From the NCBI RefSeq assembly GCF_037975245.1, contig NC_092581.1:8743303-8807302 (forward strand): DNA of 64,000 nucleotides, in the 5' to 3' direction. The translations under genes and the position numbers were made by a program. Source of the DNA: Apostichopus japonicus. Taxonomy: Eukaryota; Echinodermata; Holothuroidea; Aspidochirotida; Stichopodidae. Below are positions 35,756-47,536 of this stretch, one piece after another. Position 1 is the first letter of the stretch. Each line of letters begins with the position of its first letter. Under the pieces are notes generated by a model. It was not told where the DNA came from and did no database searches. It saw only the letters and a list, made by a program, of their open reading frames with translations.

Positions 35756-38106
35756 AATATCTATTTCCCTATTAAGATTACTAGTGTCATGTTTTCGATA
35801 GGCAAGATAAAATGGATGACAGTTAATACACACTGTATGTCGCCCACTAGTCCGTTTCATATATCCAGCCTACTAAATATCACTATGTAAATAGGTATGC
35901 GTTACTTCTGACGATAACCAACAAAAATAGGGGATTAAATGTCATTTGAATGCTATCAAAATGGTGAACAGTGGAGTCAAAGGGTCATTTACAAACATAA
36001 TACACAGACATATGAACAGATAACATTACAAGGCATATATGAACAACAGTTGTGAAAAGACATTTTTGCCAATATAGGAGAACTCTCCGGAAAACAAACC
36101 AAAAAAGATGTTACAACCCACTGAGTAAATAGGTATGCACATGTAAACATAAAAATTGAATGAGTTCAAAACAAATAACTTTCGAAAGAGTAAAGAAATT
36201 GAAGTAAGTTTATGCATTTCAAATACACAATTAGTACTGGGAAATAAATATTGCACCCTTTTACATCTAGGGGCCTTATAAAATCTACAAAATTCTCTAT
36301 GGATAGGGTACACTCCCTTCCCTTAGACCCCAGCTCCCCCCCCCCCACCACTTTCACAAATCAAATACCCCACCTGCTCGTATTCATAATATACCTAAGG
36401 TATATGAAGCCTTCTGAAAAGAGGCACCAGTGACATAGTTGTTTAACGAGATCAGGGTCCGGCAATGTTCTCGACGCGCCGCGCTGACGACAGCTATTTA
36501 GAGATCTTATGCACTGAGTTATTCTTATCCTTTTTCTCCTTCTGTTTATTTTGAAATTTTGGTAAATTAGAGACTGTCTTTCTGAGATGCAAAATGGTGC
36601 TACATTCTGCTACTTTTGAAGCAATGATGAGCGGAGGTTTCGACTGTATACATTGAACCACAGATACATATTTTATATGTAAGTAAATGTACAATAAGAT
36701 TTTGGAGGTAATATTCTGTCCGTCCCCTGAGTTGAAATTCTCCTCTCACCCCCCCCCCCCTCTCTCCCCCTTGCCAGAATTAAACTTGGCCAGTAGCCTA
36801 TATGGAGTTTCCGATCCGTACTCCCAAATCGTTTACAACCTGATATTTTTACCACATTAAGTTAGTCCACGGTTAAATGCAAATATTATTATATTTCATT
36901 TACGAGACACATCCAAATGACGTCACACAATAGCACCGTAGAAATTGGCACTTCCCATTGAAGCTTGGTGGATGTTTTCGTACACAACCGCATTTGAATC
37001 GGTCACAGAATGATTAGCCTTGACCACTTGTGTCCAATCAAAATTCGACAGTCGAAACTTACACCACTGTTAAAAACGCTATTCAACAGAAATTGCAGAT
37101 GGCGACTTCAAGATCGAAACAGATTTGTCAAATCGATAATAGTACAAAAGATTAGTCATTGCTAACACGGGATCTTACAAAAGTTGCCCATCGATTTTAT
37201 TCTTACCGTTTTACAAGTGAGTAATCTTGTCTAACTCCTCTGCTACGCTTGTTTTTTTGTTATTACTTAGAATCAGACGGTTGGCCCAGCGTGTATCGTA
37301 GCGATAAACACAAAATTCTACACCCATAAATATCATGTTTGTTTGGTAGACGCAGTTGCAAAACAATTTTTATCGACCAGTGTCTAATTCTATTTAACCA
37401 TGCTTCTTCATTTACCCAATGGGGAGACGCTAAAGTATTTCTATCAAGTTGAAAACATTTGTAAAGGCTACCGTATGTAGCGTGCACGCTAAACATTATC
37501 AAGATCATGTCCGCGTTACCTTCGTGTTATTCGTAGTGCCGTAATAGTGGATTTTTGAAGCAGCGGTTGAACTTGTTCGGGGCCAGGGTGTTGGGTGGGG
37601 GTGGGGGAGGGGCAGTTTGATCTCACGAGTGAACCGAATTTTCTGAAGGCTACTTTCTCACCTGGCGAATAATAACATTTTATATGATTATGTACAATAG
37701 TGGAATGAACCCCAAGGACAAAGAGAACCACGACTAGATAAACCAAGGCTTGCGCAACGTGATCATTGCAAGTTGCAGAAACGTGTCTTATCCAGGAGGG
37801 GGAAGGCTATGAAAGATCAGAATGGAGAACAGCATACTTAGGTTGATATTTTCGTTGATACGCCTACCCCTCCTTTTGTGGTGTGTGTGTGTGGGGAGGG
37901 GGAATACCTCCTCAGTAACTCTGGTCCGTTATGTTTATCCGTCATCGCATAATTATTAACTTATATGCCACATGGAAAAGAAGTCTCATTATAAAATAAA
38001 AACTGCGAAGGAGTCACCTTTACCAAATATGCATTATGTCTCAAAAAAGAACTGCAAATGAACAAATGTAAATCCGTCCTCGCCCTTTCCCGAAATCTAT
38101 TCATGT
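35756..38106 (+). other. Intergenic, with CRE/CCAAT pair and C-runs
   Basis: A second full CRE, TGACGTCA, is at 36918-36925, and a CCAAT box is at 37034-37038 (TGTCCAATCA). C-runs lie near 36337-36348 and 36749-36759, and a GT run near 37880-37892. No transcript structure was found. Confidence 0.4.
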
Positions 38107-38385
38107 ATGAACTAACACTAATGCCTGTTGTCAACCAAGAAAATGAACAAATGTAACTTTGCCCCCCCCCCCCCCTCACACACACCCTGCCTCTTCTCGG
38201 CATCTTTTCATGTGACCTTATACTGAAATGAACTAACACTAATGCCTGTTGTCAACCAAGAAAATGAACAAATGTAACTTTGCCCCCCCCCCCCCTCACA
38301 CACACCCTGCCTCTTCTCGGCATCTTTTCATGTGACCTGATACTGAAATGAACTGGCACTAATGCCTGATGTCAACCAAGAAAGC
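38107..38385 (+). repeat. 120-bp tandem duplication, about 2.3 copies
   Basis: Units start ATGAACTAACAC at 38107 and 38228, and a third partial ATGAACTGGCAC at 38348. Each full unit has a C-run of about 14 followed by TCACACACACCC. The first two units are nearly identical, which points to a recent duplication. Confidence 0.93.
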
Positions 38386-38626
38386 AGAGAAACAAAGAAC
38401 TATAACATAATGCAAGTTCAACAACTTCGACAACAACGAGGATAATTCTGCCTACAAAGTAACATCATATAGGTAGCAGATCAGTTTCTTGTTCAACGAT
38501 ACCGTTTTTTCACCTACTGACCCAGATACATACATTACCTGCAGGTAGAAAAACAAAGATATTATACCATCGATTTCTTTAAGGGAACACAAACCCAACC
38601 AGCATCTTAGACTTACATGTCAGTTA

Positions 38627-38653
38627 TATCATGGAGGTAATACCTCCATGATA
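38627..38653. repeat. Perfect inverted repeat (hairpin)
   Basis: TATCATGGAGGT, a 3-base spacer AAT, then ACCTCCATGATA: 12-bp arms with no mismatch. It could be a MITE scar or a hairpin. There is no terminator context because this is nuclear DNA. Confidence 0.8.
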
Positions 38654-40849
38654 ATATATTGTAGAACAACTCTCGAAGACTGCTAAGGAAAATTTTCTTC
38701 CGTTTGTGAGATTTCCTTAGTTTAAAAAGTCGTGTCTGAGAGGTTTTCAATGCTGTGATGTCATAGTGCTACTACGGGATCTGAAACCTGTTACTTTCTC
38801 TCCTTTTTGACACTTGAAACCAATACCAAGATTAGTTCACGTTAAGATCTTCGATAGTTTAGATTCAGTATTTGCAACACTCATCTTCATTATATAGAAA
38901 ATGAACACTGTAATAAATAACGCCCAAAACAAAAACGAATTGAAGCATATATGGCACGATGATGTCATACTTAGAATTGATCGTCTTTAAAAAAAAAAAC
39001 CTTAAATCTTTGGTATCTCATAAATGAAATTATATATTTTTAATAGCTGATTAGGGAAGATATTAATGTGATAGTTATCGTTATTATGTAATGACTAATT
39101 TAATGATGCTATAGGGTATGTGTCTCTAGTGTCCCTAGTAGTATTGTACGGTACGTTACATGCCATGCTCGAATGAACTCATATTTATCACCTGAAATAT
39201 TATCCGCTTTCTAAGCGCATTTGATTGTTTAAAATGATAAATGAAACATTGTTAGTCTCAGTATACTTGACAGTCTCCAAGAGCGGATCTAGGGTTTTGT
39301 AAAGAAGAGGAGAGGTTCGGTGCAGGGGGGAGGGTGGGGGCATACGGCCCTGGGATCGTTAAAGCCGTTTTCTTCATGTGTAGGAGGTTTGGTAGTCCTC
39401 CCTCAGAATGCAAGTGGTGCATTCTGAAGCCTTTTTAAACTATAAATTAGGGTTAAAGTTAGGTCTAAATGCATACAAGTTCTGCTACATACGTTTGATT
39501 TGTTATTGTGTCGGGGTTGGGGTGCATCTTCCACCTAACTTACGAAAACCGTCCACTGTATGTGATTGCTTGGAATCCAAACAGTAACACCTCCCCCACC
39601 CCACCTCCCCACCCACATAAACGCACCATGACCAACACATTCACACACCGACATAAAGTAATACACTTTTTACAGCATTTTTTCATCTCTACTGTAGTGA
39701 GTGTACGTAACATTGTCAAATCGTGGGAGCATATTATTCAAAGGCATATAGCAAGAGCTTCTTCATTGAACCGGGCCCTCAGTGGTCCATGGCCCACGAG
39801 AGTCAGTTCCAACATTTTAACCAACGGATTACCACTGCCAGTCATGTTTTGGCATGAATAATGGAATCAGTTCGAACATTTATATGTCACAATCTGTCTT
39901 ATTTCACTGAAAAGAGGTTTGTTGTTTTTTTCGTAAGTTGGTCTGCCTGCTTAATCATGTGCTTCGCGCCCATTCCGTGAACTGGTTTTGAAATAATTTT
40001 GGGTTTAATTTATCGAAACCAAATTTATAAAACGATCAATTTCTCGTTTCTATATACATTTTTAATAAATAAATTATTAAGTATCGAAATACGACTTCGG
40101 CAAAGAAAATCGAATCATAGGCTACCCCAATACATGAACTTTTAGCAAATTATACATTAGTAAATTATACTTGAACTTTGAGGAAACAGGCTTGGAGAGA
40201 AGACGTTGACATGTTGACACATTAAATCGAAATTTCTGAATAAAATGTTGTTGTTTGGAGCATGCACTGGAAAATATGATATGAAATAGTTATAATGTTC
40301 AAATAATTCATCATCAAAAAAGGTAAAAGTTCGATTTTATTCGAACTATTGTATCACAAGAAGTAACGATTTTGAGACGAAAACGTCAATACTTTTTGGT
40401 GTGTGTGTGATCAACGTAGTCGAGGTAATAGTACAGAAAGTTGAAGATAAAACAGTTGGAATATACAATTTCCTATCTGGGTCGCCGTCAGTGCCCCCCC
40501 CCCCCCCCATCAGGAAGTGTGTCCCATAATTCCCCCGCCTCCCAGTTTGGTCTCGAAATCGATCAACATCCCTTTTGAAAAAATGATGAAGATGTGACCC
40601 TGGTTAAATGACATAGAATTTTCCTCAGTAGAAATATAGTCAATATTCATATTCATATGATGAGTTCCAAAAGGACGAAACCGATCGTCAAGTGATTTTT
40701 TTTTCTGGTGTATTGATCATTATTTATTTACTATAAATATATATATATGCCACCAAAAACAGAACTAGTATTGCTCGACACAGGTGACAAACGCCTACAG
40801 TGGAATTACGACCTTCCTTACTGGTTTCGAACCTCTGGACATACAATCA
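38654..40849 (+). other. Intergenic, no recognisable gene
   Basis: This is intergenic sequence with a partial GCGGATCTAGG-type repeat end near 39285 and a C-run at 40494-40508. A 117-codon open frame at 39508 shows no coding signs. Confidence 0.45.
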
Positions 40850-40921
40850 GCGTCCATAGCCTAGTGGTTAGGGTGTCCGCGTACAAAGCGGGAGGCCCGG
40901 GTTCGAATCCCGGTGGAGGCT
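40850..40921 (+). tRNA. tRNA-like sequence, anticodon ACA; probable SINE head or pseudogene
   Basis: A near-complete cloverleaf can be drawn. The acceptor is GCGTCCA/TGGAGGC with one mismatch. The A box is TAGCCTAGTGG, the anticodon stem TCCGC/GCGGG with loop GTACAAA (anticodon ACA at 40883-40885), and the T arm CCGGG-TTCGAAT-CCCGG contains a perfect B box. ACA would read Cys UGU, but eukaryotic tRNA-Cys uses GCA, so a working gene is unlikely. No oligo-T terminator directly follows; a TTTTT is about 6 bp downstream, and a TA/TG microsatellite follows at 40969. It may be a tRNA-derived SINE head. Confidence 0.55.
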
Positions 40922-40965
40922 GGAAGTTTTTCACTGTTCTTGATTTTCCTACTCATTACGATTTC

Positions 40966-40968
<3 letters not shown>

Positions 40969-41010
<42 letters not shown>

Positions 41011-41021
41011 AGTGTGTGTGT
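40969..41021. repeat. (TA)n(TG)n microsatellite
   Basis: About 14 TA units run into about 11 TG units with one AG interruption. It lies just downstream of the tRNA-like sequence and may be a SINE tail. Confidence 0.95.
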
Positions 41022-42908
41022 AATTCACTTGGGTATAAGACACCAAAACCCAAGGAGTATTTAGGCAATGGTTAAAATTGCTGAGAAATGTCTAATCATT
41101 TTGTTTAAGTATGGTTCGTACTATTTCGTTATGAGTGGTCGACACCCCAGATTCCCATTTACACTTCATACCCTTTCGTGTCCCCTCACCTTCCAAATAC
41201 CCTTCCCTTTCCACATTCCCTCCCTCCATTTCACCCTCTACACTCCCCTCCTATTCATCGCCACAATCCCCTCCCCATTCACCCTTCCCCGTGGTACCCT
41301 ACCAGTGGCCAGGAATAATTAGTAAGGAACTCCAACGTGTAAGGCCAGGGGCACAGCATTCGTGTCCGCTAAATTATGAAGTTTATCTTCATATGTTATA
41401 CTGGCATATGTAGCGGTGGGGTTGGGTGGCACGACAGTCTGCACGAGGCGAGCAGGGCGGCCCCTCCGTACTACCCTTCCTATGGTCCCCGCCTCAACCA
41501 TCGATTTCAGTTCGTTCGTCTCTTCTCTTCCTCCGTGAAATGACTGGATATGATCCAGGTGATAGGATGAAAACGGTACCGTCGGTAGTGCCCTACAAAG
41601 TACATACGAAGTGGGATAGAGATAATTATAAATGATTATGTTGTAAATTTTGACCAACATTGCTTCCTTGCCCTTCTCTTTGCACCAGAAATGGACAACT
41701 TAAATAATGAATGTGAGAAAAGATAAATGGATGGAAAAGCTAAATTATCCATTGCATGCAAGCGAGAAAATTCTCTACTTTTATTACTTGTTCAACGCCC
41801 TCTATTTGTTAAACACGCGGTTTGTAATCCTATATAATACCTACAGTGCAAAAGATTAATTTTGTATTTAAATTATCATGTTGAAAAAGTAGTATAGTGA
41901 CTGGTTCAGCGAAACGTAAAGACTATATGAGCCTACATGCCACAACAACTATCTTAATGTAATACCCCCCCCCCCCCCCCCCCGCGATTGTACTGCAAGT
42001 TCGTGAATGGTTCAAAAGTAGGAATACTGTCCCTAATTTTGAAGTTCTGATGAAGGCCTACCCGATTTGACTTGTTTCCCGTACAAAACTGTACTATTTT
42101 GTTTACGAGGCAAGCTAGCCTACTCTTACAACAACCATCCGAACAACCTCCTTCCCAACATCCCCTCCCCCTTCCCCTTCTCAACTATTACACCGCGCTA
42201 TTCCTCTCAGCTATCTCCTTAATTCCCAACCCCCGGATAATTTTTGTTCTACATGTAGGATAAATCAATGCCAATTATTGTGTCATGGAGCCCACTTAGG
42301 AGAATGTAAGTTTTCTCGTTTTACGGATTTGCTTTTACGGTACAAGTTCCTATGGGATGATTGAAAATTTATAAATTGTCTTTCACCTTACGATTTGTTT
42401 GCTTCTTGTCTTCTCCCTGAGTGATCTTGTAAGTTGCGAAGTATACTGCTTTAACTATTCAAGTACCAAAATGAACTTTTAGGGCTCAAATGGATAAAAG
42501 AAAGCTTCGTTAACGCTTCTTTTACACTAAGTTTAAACTCTGACTCAACCGCCTTGACGACCCTGAAACTAGACTTATTAATGTAGACGTGACGCAGGAG
42601 TAAATTATTATTTTAAAGGCTCCATTATTTTGTCAGTCCCTGAACTTACTTGTACGCAATTGCTCATTCATGAACACTGACAGGTACAATTCCGAGAGAA
42701 GTCAATCGGTGTTGAGCAGGTATTAACCAATCACAATTCAGGGGTAAGGTGCCTTACGTCAAGATTGTATGTAAATCTCTTTCAGAGTTCGTGTTCCGCT
42801 CGTATAGTAGTATAAAGTTTCTAGAACTGCGTATTTAGCTTTGGTTGTCAGTTTACACTCGGATTATAAACACAAGTTTAGTTGCCAACCGTTTTTCAGT
42901 ATGTACAT
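41022..42908 (+). other. Intergenic, with pyrimidine tract and C-run
   Basis: A C/T-rich tract lies at about 41143-41300 and a run of about 19 C at 41965-41983. A 113-codon minus-strand frame at 41319-41660 shows no family resemblance. There is no supported gene. Confidence 0.45.
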
Positions 42909-42916
42909 ATATCATG

Positions 42917-43283
42917 CAAGGGCGTAGGAACCGGGGGGCTGGGGGGCGCCAGCCCCCCAGTGAAAAATGTGGAGGGGCGGAAGTATCATTCCGCCCCCCC
43001 GCTCCGCAAGTCAGAAAACCCCTTTTTCATTTCCAAATGAGAAAAAAAAATCTCATTTGGAGCACCAAATTGCATCTAAGGCCAGGTGAAAATACAAAAT
43101 TAAGTTTACAAAATGGAGTGGGTGTTGAAGTGTGCTATATTGCACCAAATTGCATCTGAGGCCACCTGGAAATGCAAAAAAATTCCAAAGGGGAGGGGGA
43201 CACCCCCTCCCCTTAGACCCCCTCCCCCAGGCCGGCCATCAGTCTTCAGCCCCCCCACTCAAAAGTACCTTCCTACGCCACTG
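42917..43283 (-). mobile_element. hAT-type MITE, family I, copy B (opposite orientation)
   Basis: The element is 367 bp, with ends CAAGGGCGTAGGAACC and CCTTCCTACGCCACTG, and is flanked by an exact 8-bp duplication ATATCATG (42909-42916 and 43284-43291). The internal sequence is the reverse complement of copies A and C, including the GCACCAAATTGCATC motifs. A short Pro/Gly-rich open frame across it is an artefact of the G/C runs. It lies 3.8 kb upstream of the FoxO start. Confidence 0.93.
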
Positions 43284-43291
43284 ATATCATG

Positions 43292-45277
43292 TATTCATGT
43301 TTCACGTCGCGTGCACACTTTCACTACGTCAAACAAGTTTCACAAGAGATTATTAATTTGCACGCCAGGACGTGTACGTTGGAGGGATATCCAAAAAGAG
43401 CAATTATCAAAACTTTCACTAGCTGACAAGGCTGAGTTGAAATCAAGTTAAGATGGAAATACACGATACAATTGAAGTTACTTTTTTCACTTTAGTTTGT
43501 AGGCCTATACCCGTCCATTTCAAATGTTAAGTAACCTGTTACCCGGTTAGCACCCTATAAATATTTCATGCTGGTGCAACAAATGACAATTCCTGCAGCA
43601 ACTTGCTTCGTTCATCAACTCGAAAGGTTCGTTCCTGAACCGGAATGGACTTTCTCATATTTTGAACCAGTCCCGTGGCTAATAATCGATTAAGTTAAAC
43701 TTCGATGATGGCAAGTTCATTATAACCTTAAATTGATGTCAAGTTCATCTTCAAGCAAGCCGTGATATCATTGATTCATTGTAGTTTCACCGGGAAGTGA
43801 TTCTTTGACATAGCCTCGCTCAGTGCACGCAATGTATAATGTGGTCTATACTTAGCGTATATGTATTCTTCTTTGACTCACATACACCTTGCAATGATTT
43901 GTCCACACAGTAGGATAAACCGGGGCACTAGTTCCCCGCAAACAGCACGTATCCCCGTAGAATAGGCCTATATAGCTTGCAATAGTTAATGTTATATCCG
44001 ATTAGTATAGCTCGGTATCCGCTGCAAATTGTTGTCCGATACTACCCAATGAGTAACTTACACACAATACGTTCAGCTGCTGCGGCATTAGATCAATGTG
44101 GGTCGCCTGTACTAAAAGCCACTCCACCGTCCCAAGTGAACCTACCCCATATCTCATACCCGTCCCACTCTAGGCCAATCACAGTTCATGATTGTATTGG
44201 GCGAATATTTAGGTTTCGGGACTACACTTCAATCTTGGTGGCAATATCGAATGATTTTACTTGCAAAGAGACAAATTGATATTCAAGTGATGCGGCCGAA
44301 ACTCCACAGCTAGAGATGTTGCCTTCCAAATTTACATGCCCCATGCCTGCATGATGAACCCTATCATGAATTATGCTGTCATCACAAACGCCGATCTCTT
44401 CGTGTACGTATTTGTATAGCCTATATAGTAAAACGATGGTTTAGCTAATAGACAATGTAGAGAAACAAACGCAGAACAGAAGTCCTGTGCGATAATGCCC
44501 ACAGAATAGATTGAAGTAGGCATGCATAACTAATCAATAAATATATGACCCTGGTTCAGCAACGGGTTTAGGTTAGGGGAGGGGGGTTTGGATTTGTACT
44601 TATCAAAAAAATTTCAGCAGAACTTTGATACCGCATGAAATAAACTTGCCTTTATCAATTCAGCCCAAATGCGGTTGAATCTATTTTTCAAATACGTTTA
44701 TAAAACAGTATAGGTCTACCACAAAATATCAAGATGTTTTGGTAAGGTTATCATGTCGAAGACGGTCGCAACGTTTGGAGATCAATAGCGAAAGAGAAAC
44801 CGGAATTGTGGTTGTCACGTGACTTGGGATTCCCGTTTATTGACCTAAGCAGATTACTCCCTCAACAGTCATCAGATTTTTGCAACACAATGGTGAGAAC
44901 AACTTGACATAGGCTACGGGGTGAAACTTTCATACTTGTGTGATACTAACACCACGCAGCCAGAAAAGATTGTTACTCCGCCTCGAATATATACTACCTA
45001 TATGATGAATGGAACCTTATTTAATTAAAACTAGTTTCACGAAACTGCAACAAGTGGCAATATTCTGTATATATGCGACATTTTGAGTGGAATGTAGGTA
45101 AGAGTTCACAACAGCTCCACTATATAGCATGAAGTTTTAAGTTTGTAAGTGGGAGAGAAAATGGTATTACTTCATGAGCCTGCACTGCATTTCATGGATG
45201 TGTTATTCCCGTTTCTCGCTAACGAAAAGAGGCGGGGGAAAAAAAGGAAAAAAAATCTAAAATGTAATGCGTTTACC
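43292..45277 (+). other. Intergenic / FoxO 5' flank
   Basis: This holds the E-box palindrome at 44814 (listed separately) and two TAGGCCTA palindromes (43500 and 43963). I found no supported gene. A 96-codon frame at 43989 has no coding signs. Confidence 0.45.
44814..44823. promoter_or_regulatory. GTCACGTGAC palindrome (CLEAR/USF-type E-box)
   Basis: This is a perfect 10-bp palindrome matching the TFEB/TFE3 CLEAR consensus and also USF-type E-boxes. It is 2.3 kb upstream of the FoxO ATG. FoxO and TFEB-family factors act together in stress and longevity pathways in other animals, so a regulatory role is plausible but not shown. Confidence 0.4.
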
Positions 45278-45285
45278 CTAAAATG

Positions 45286-45646
45286 CAGTGGCGTAGGAAG
45301 GTACTTTTGAGTGGGGGGGGGGCTGAAGACTGATGGCCGGCCGGGGGGGGGGGTCTAAGGGGAGGGGGTGTCCCCCTCCCGTTTGGAAATTTTTGCATTT
45401 CCAGGTGGCCTCAGATGCAATTTGATGCAATATAGCACACTTCAACACCCACTCCATTTTGTAAACTTAATTTTGTATTTCACCTGGCCTAAGATGCAAT
45501 TTGGTGCTCCAAATGAGATTTTTTTCTCATTTGGAAATGAAAAAGGGGTTTTCTGACATGCGAACCGGGGGCGGAATGATACTTCCGCCCTCCACATTTT
45601 CACTGGGGGGGCTGGCTCCCCCCAGCCCCCGGCTCCTACGCTCTTG
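45286..45646 (+). mobile_element. hAT-type MITE, family I, copy C
   Basis: The element is 361 bp, starts CAGTGGCGTAGGAAGG, ends GGCTCCTACGCTCTTG, and is flanked by an exact 8-bp duplication CTAAAATG (45278-45285 and 45647-45654). It has the same orientation and layout as copy A. It lies 1.5 kb upstream of the FoxO start. Confidence 0.93.
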
Positions 45647-45654
45647 CTAAAATG

Positions 45655-47122
45655 GACAAGTCTCACTATATCCGGAAGAGTTTCTGTTATGATGATGACG
45701 ACGGCTACCGTGATGATGGTGATGATGGGCCTATATGGTGTCCTGATTTTAAAGCCTGTTTGACTATATGCCGGGGGCGCTACCACCTTTTTGTACTGGG
45801 GGGGGGGGCTGTTAAGATGTTAAGCCTTCTAGGCAGTGGTCTAAGGGAAGGGTGTTCCCTCCCCCCACCATTTCATAATTTTTTTAAATGGAACCTGGTG
45901 CTTAGATGAAAAGTGGTGCTATATTTGTTGAAAAATTTGCGACCTATACATGTTATATATTTGTGTTATGTGCTTTACAATACAATAGGATTTCTCCCCT
46001 AATATTCTGTCTGCTCTGCTTGTATTCAGGGGGTGTGGGGGTGTGGTGGGGGGGTTCAAACCAGTCTCTAGAGGTATACGGGTTGCGCCCCTGCTAATAA
46101 CTGCAATACCACGGAAGGTAATTTTCATCTAAAAACTGTCTAGATAGTTAGTCCTTTCGACGGAGGAATACATTTCCTTTCCGAAGCCACTATATGCATT
46201 TATTTGAAAACAACTTGTTGGTGGTTTATTTAAATTATGCATGTACGGCGTACATGGACCTACTAATTAAGTATGAACAATTATTATACGCGTTTATGGG
46301 GTTGTTTTGGGCCGGGGGGGGGGGGGATGGGCGCCAAAAATTGGGAAAGGAACGTTGTGTATGTTCAGGTGAAACAGGGCGACCCGACCCCTAATCCCAT
46401 CATATACACCTTTCAGTCCGGCAAAAAACATATACAAAAATATATCGCAAAATGCAGTAACTTAATCTACATATGGTGGTTATATTTTTTTGCACACCCT
46501 AAAGACTAGTCTGCTGTAAAAATGCGCTTTATAATATAGTTGTATAAGAGACAGGCCATACAGTGCCCCCCCTCCTACCCCTCCCCTTACCTCACACATA
46601 AATTATACCTAATATGAGTCTACATATGTCTCGGAATGCAGCACTTGACGTCTTAAATATTTATTTATAGATGGAGAACCCCATACCCCTATACACGGGG
46701 TTCGGCGGAAGAGGTGTGCAGCTGTAATCAACGTGGCATAGTCCGCTTACTGCTTCCTCGTCAGTCTGGACTTTGAAAAAGTTTCTACATACCTGACCAC
46801 ACGATGATTAAGCCGAAGCCGTAGTAAATCTTATCCTTAGCCAATCACATGTTTGCATACCAGGCAGACCTCCATGCACACTAACATGATACATACCGTA
46901 CCCTAGTATTGTACAAATGTATTTGCGTCGATGTCAGTGTATACAGTAGTAATACGTAGGCTACGTCTGTGTAGGACTAACTACGAGTAGTCTCTGTTAA
47001 CATTCACCTAGCCACGAACTGCCAACTTTTCCAGTGGATTTAAAAATAAAGTTGGAACTAACATTTCCCAACGATTCAACTGTTGTGTTTGGAAATAGTT
47101 AAATTTTGATTCTGTGTCAACC
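45655..47122 (+). promoter_or_regulatory. FoxO proximal 5' flank and presumed 5' UTR
   Basis: This contains a G-run near 46314-46326, a degenerate G/C-rich repeat (about 45770-46100), AT-rich ATATTTATTTATAG (46657 on) and a weak TATA-like TTTAAAAATAAAG (47039-47051). No start site can be fixed by eye. The final bases AACC before ATGG give a near-ideal translation start context for FoxO. Confidence 0.4.
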
Positions 47123-47536
47123 ATGGATGAAATAGATCCTGATTTTGAACCTCAAGATCGGCCAAGAAGTTGCACTTGGCCATCGCTCAGGCGACCGGAC
47201 TTTCTGGACAAGAAACCGTCGCAGCCCGCAACCGATCAACAGGGGCAGGGTGCACAGCAAACTCCCGTCCCGGAGGAACAGGTCCCAACTCAGGCTGTCG
47301 CTTCACCTCCGATTCCTACAGAAAACAAGGTAGATTTGACAACTCCCACTACCCAGAGGAAAAATGGCAGCCGTAGAAATGCCTGGGGTAACTTATCTTA
47401 TGCAGATCTTATTACCAAAGCGATTCAGGGAGCACCTGAACAGAGGCTTACTTTGGCACAAATTTACGAATGGATGGTTAAAAACGTCCCATTTTTCAAG
47501 GATAAAGGAGACAGTAACAGCTCTGCAGGATGGAAG
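47123..47536 (+). CDS. foxo: FoxO forkhead transcription factor, first coding exon (partial gene)
   Basis: This exon encodes the first 138 residues of a FoxO protein, the nuclear factor switched off by insulin/PI3K-Akt signalling. The start is the ATG at 47123 in an AACCATGG context. Residues 13-20, RPRSCTWP, are the N-terminal Akt/SGK phosphorylation site (Thr18) and 14-3-3 motif. Residues 21-83 are a Pro/Gln/Thr-rich linker. From residue 84 (RRNAWGNLSYADLI) the forkhead domain begins and runs through helix 1, helix 2 (QIYEWMVKNVPFF) and the FoxO-specific KDKGDSNSSAGWK. The exon ends in phase 0 at GTAATG directly after GWK, where vertebrate FOXO genes are also split. The rest (NSIRHN recognition helix, NLS, transactivation region) lies past 64000. 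The N-terminus is short, without the long Ala/Pro stretches of human FOXO1. Confidence 0.97.

Noticed and set aside
39508-39861. 117-codon open frame
   Set aside because: It does not start at an ATG at its given left end and contains a Pro/His stretch from a C-rich tract; no family resemblance.
41319-41660. 113-codon minus-strand open frame
   Set aside because: Low-complexity and GC-skewed local sequence; no domain or conserved motif seen.
42845-43451. Pro/Gly-rich frames around 43 kb
   Set aside because: They cross the family I MITE and its G/C runs.
47114-47122. A longer FoxO start using GTG at 47114
   Set aside because: GTG is not a normal start in animals, and the ATG nine bases later has an ideal AACCATGG context and fits the FoxO N-terminus.
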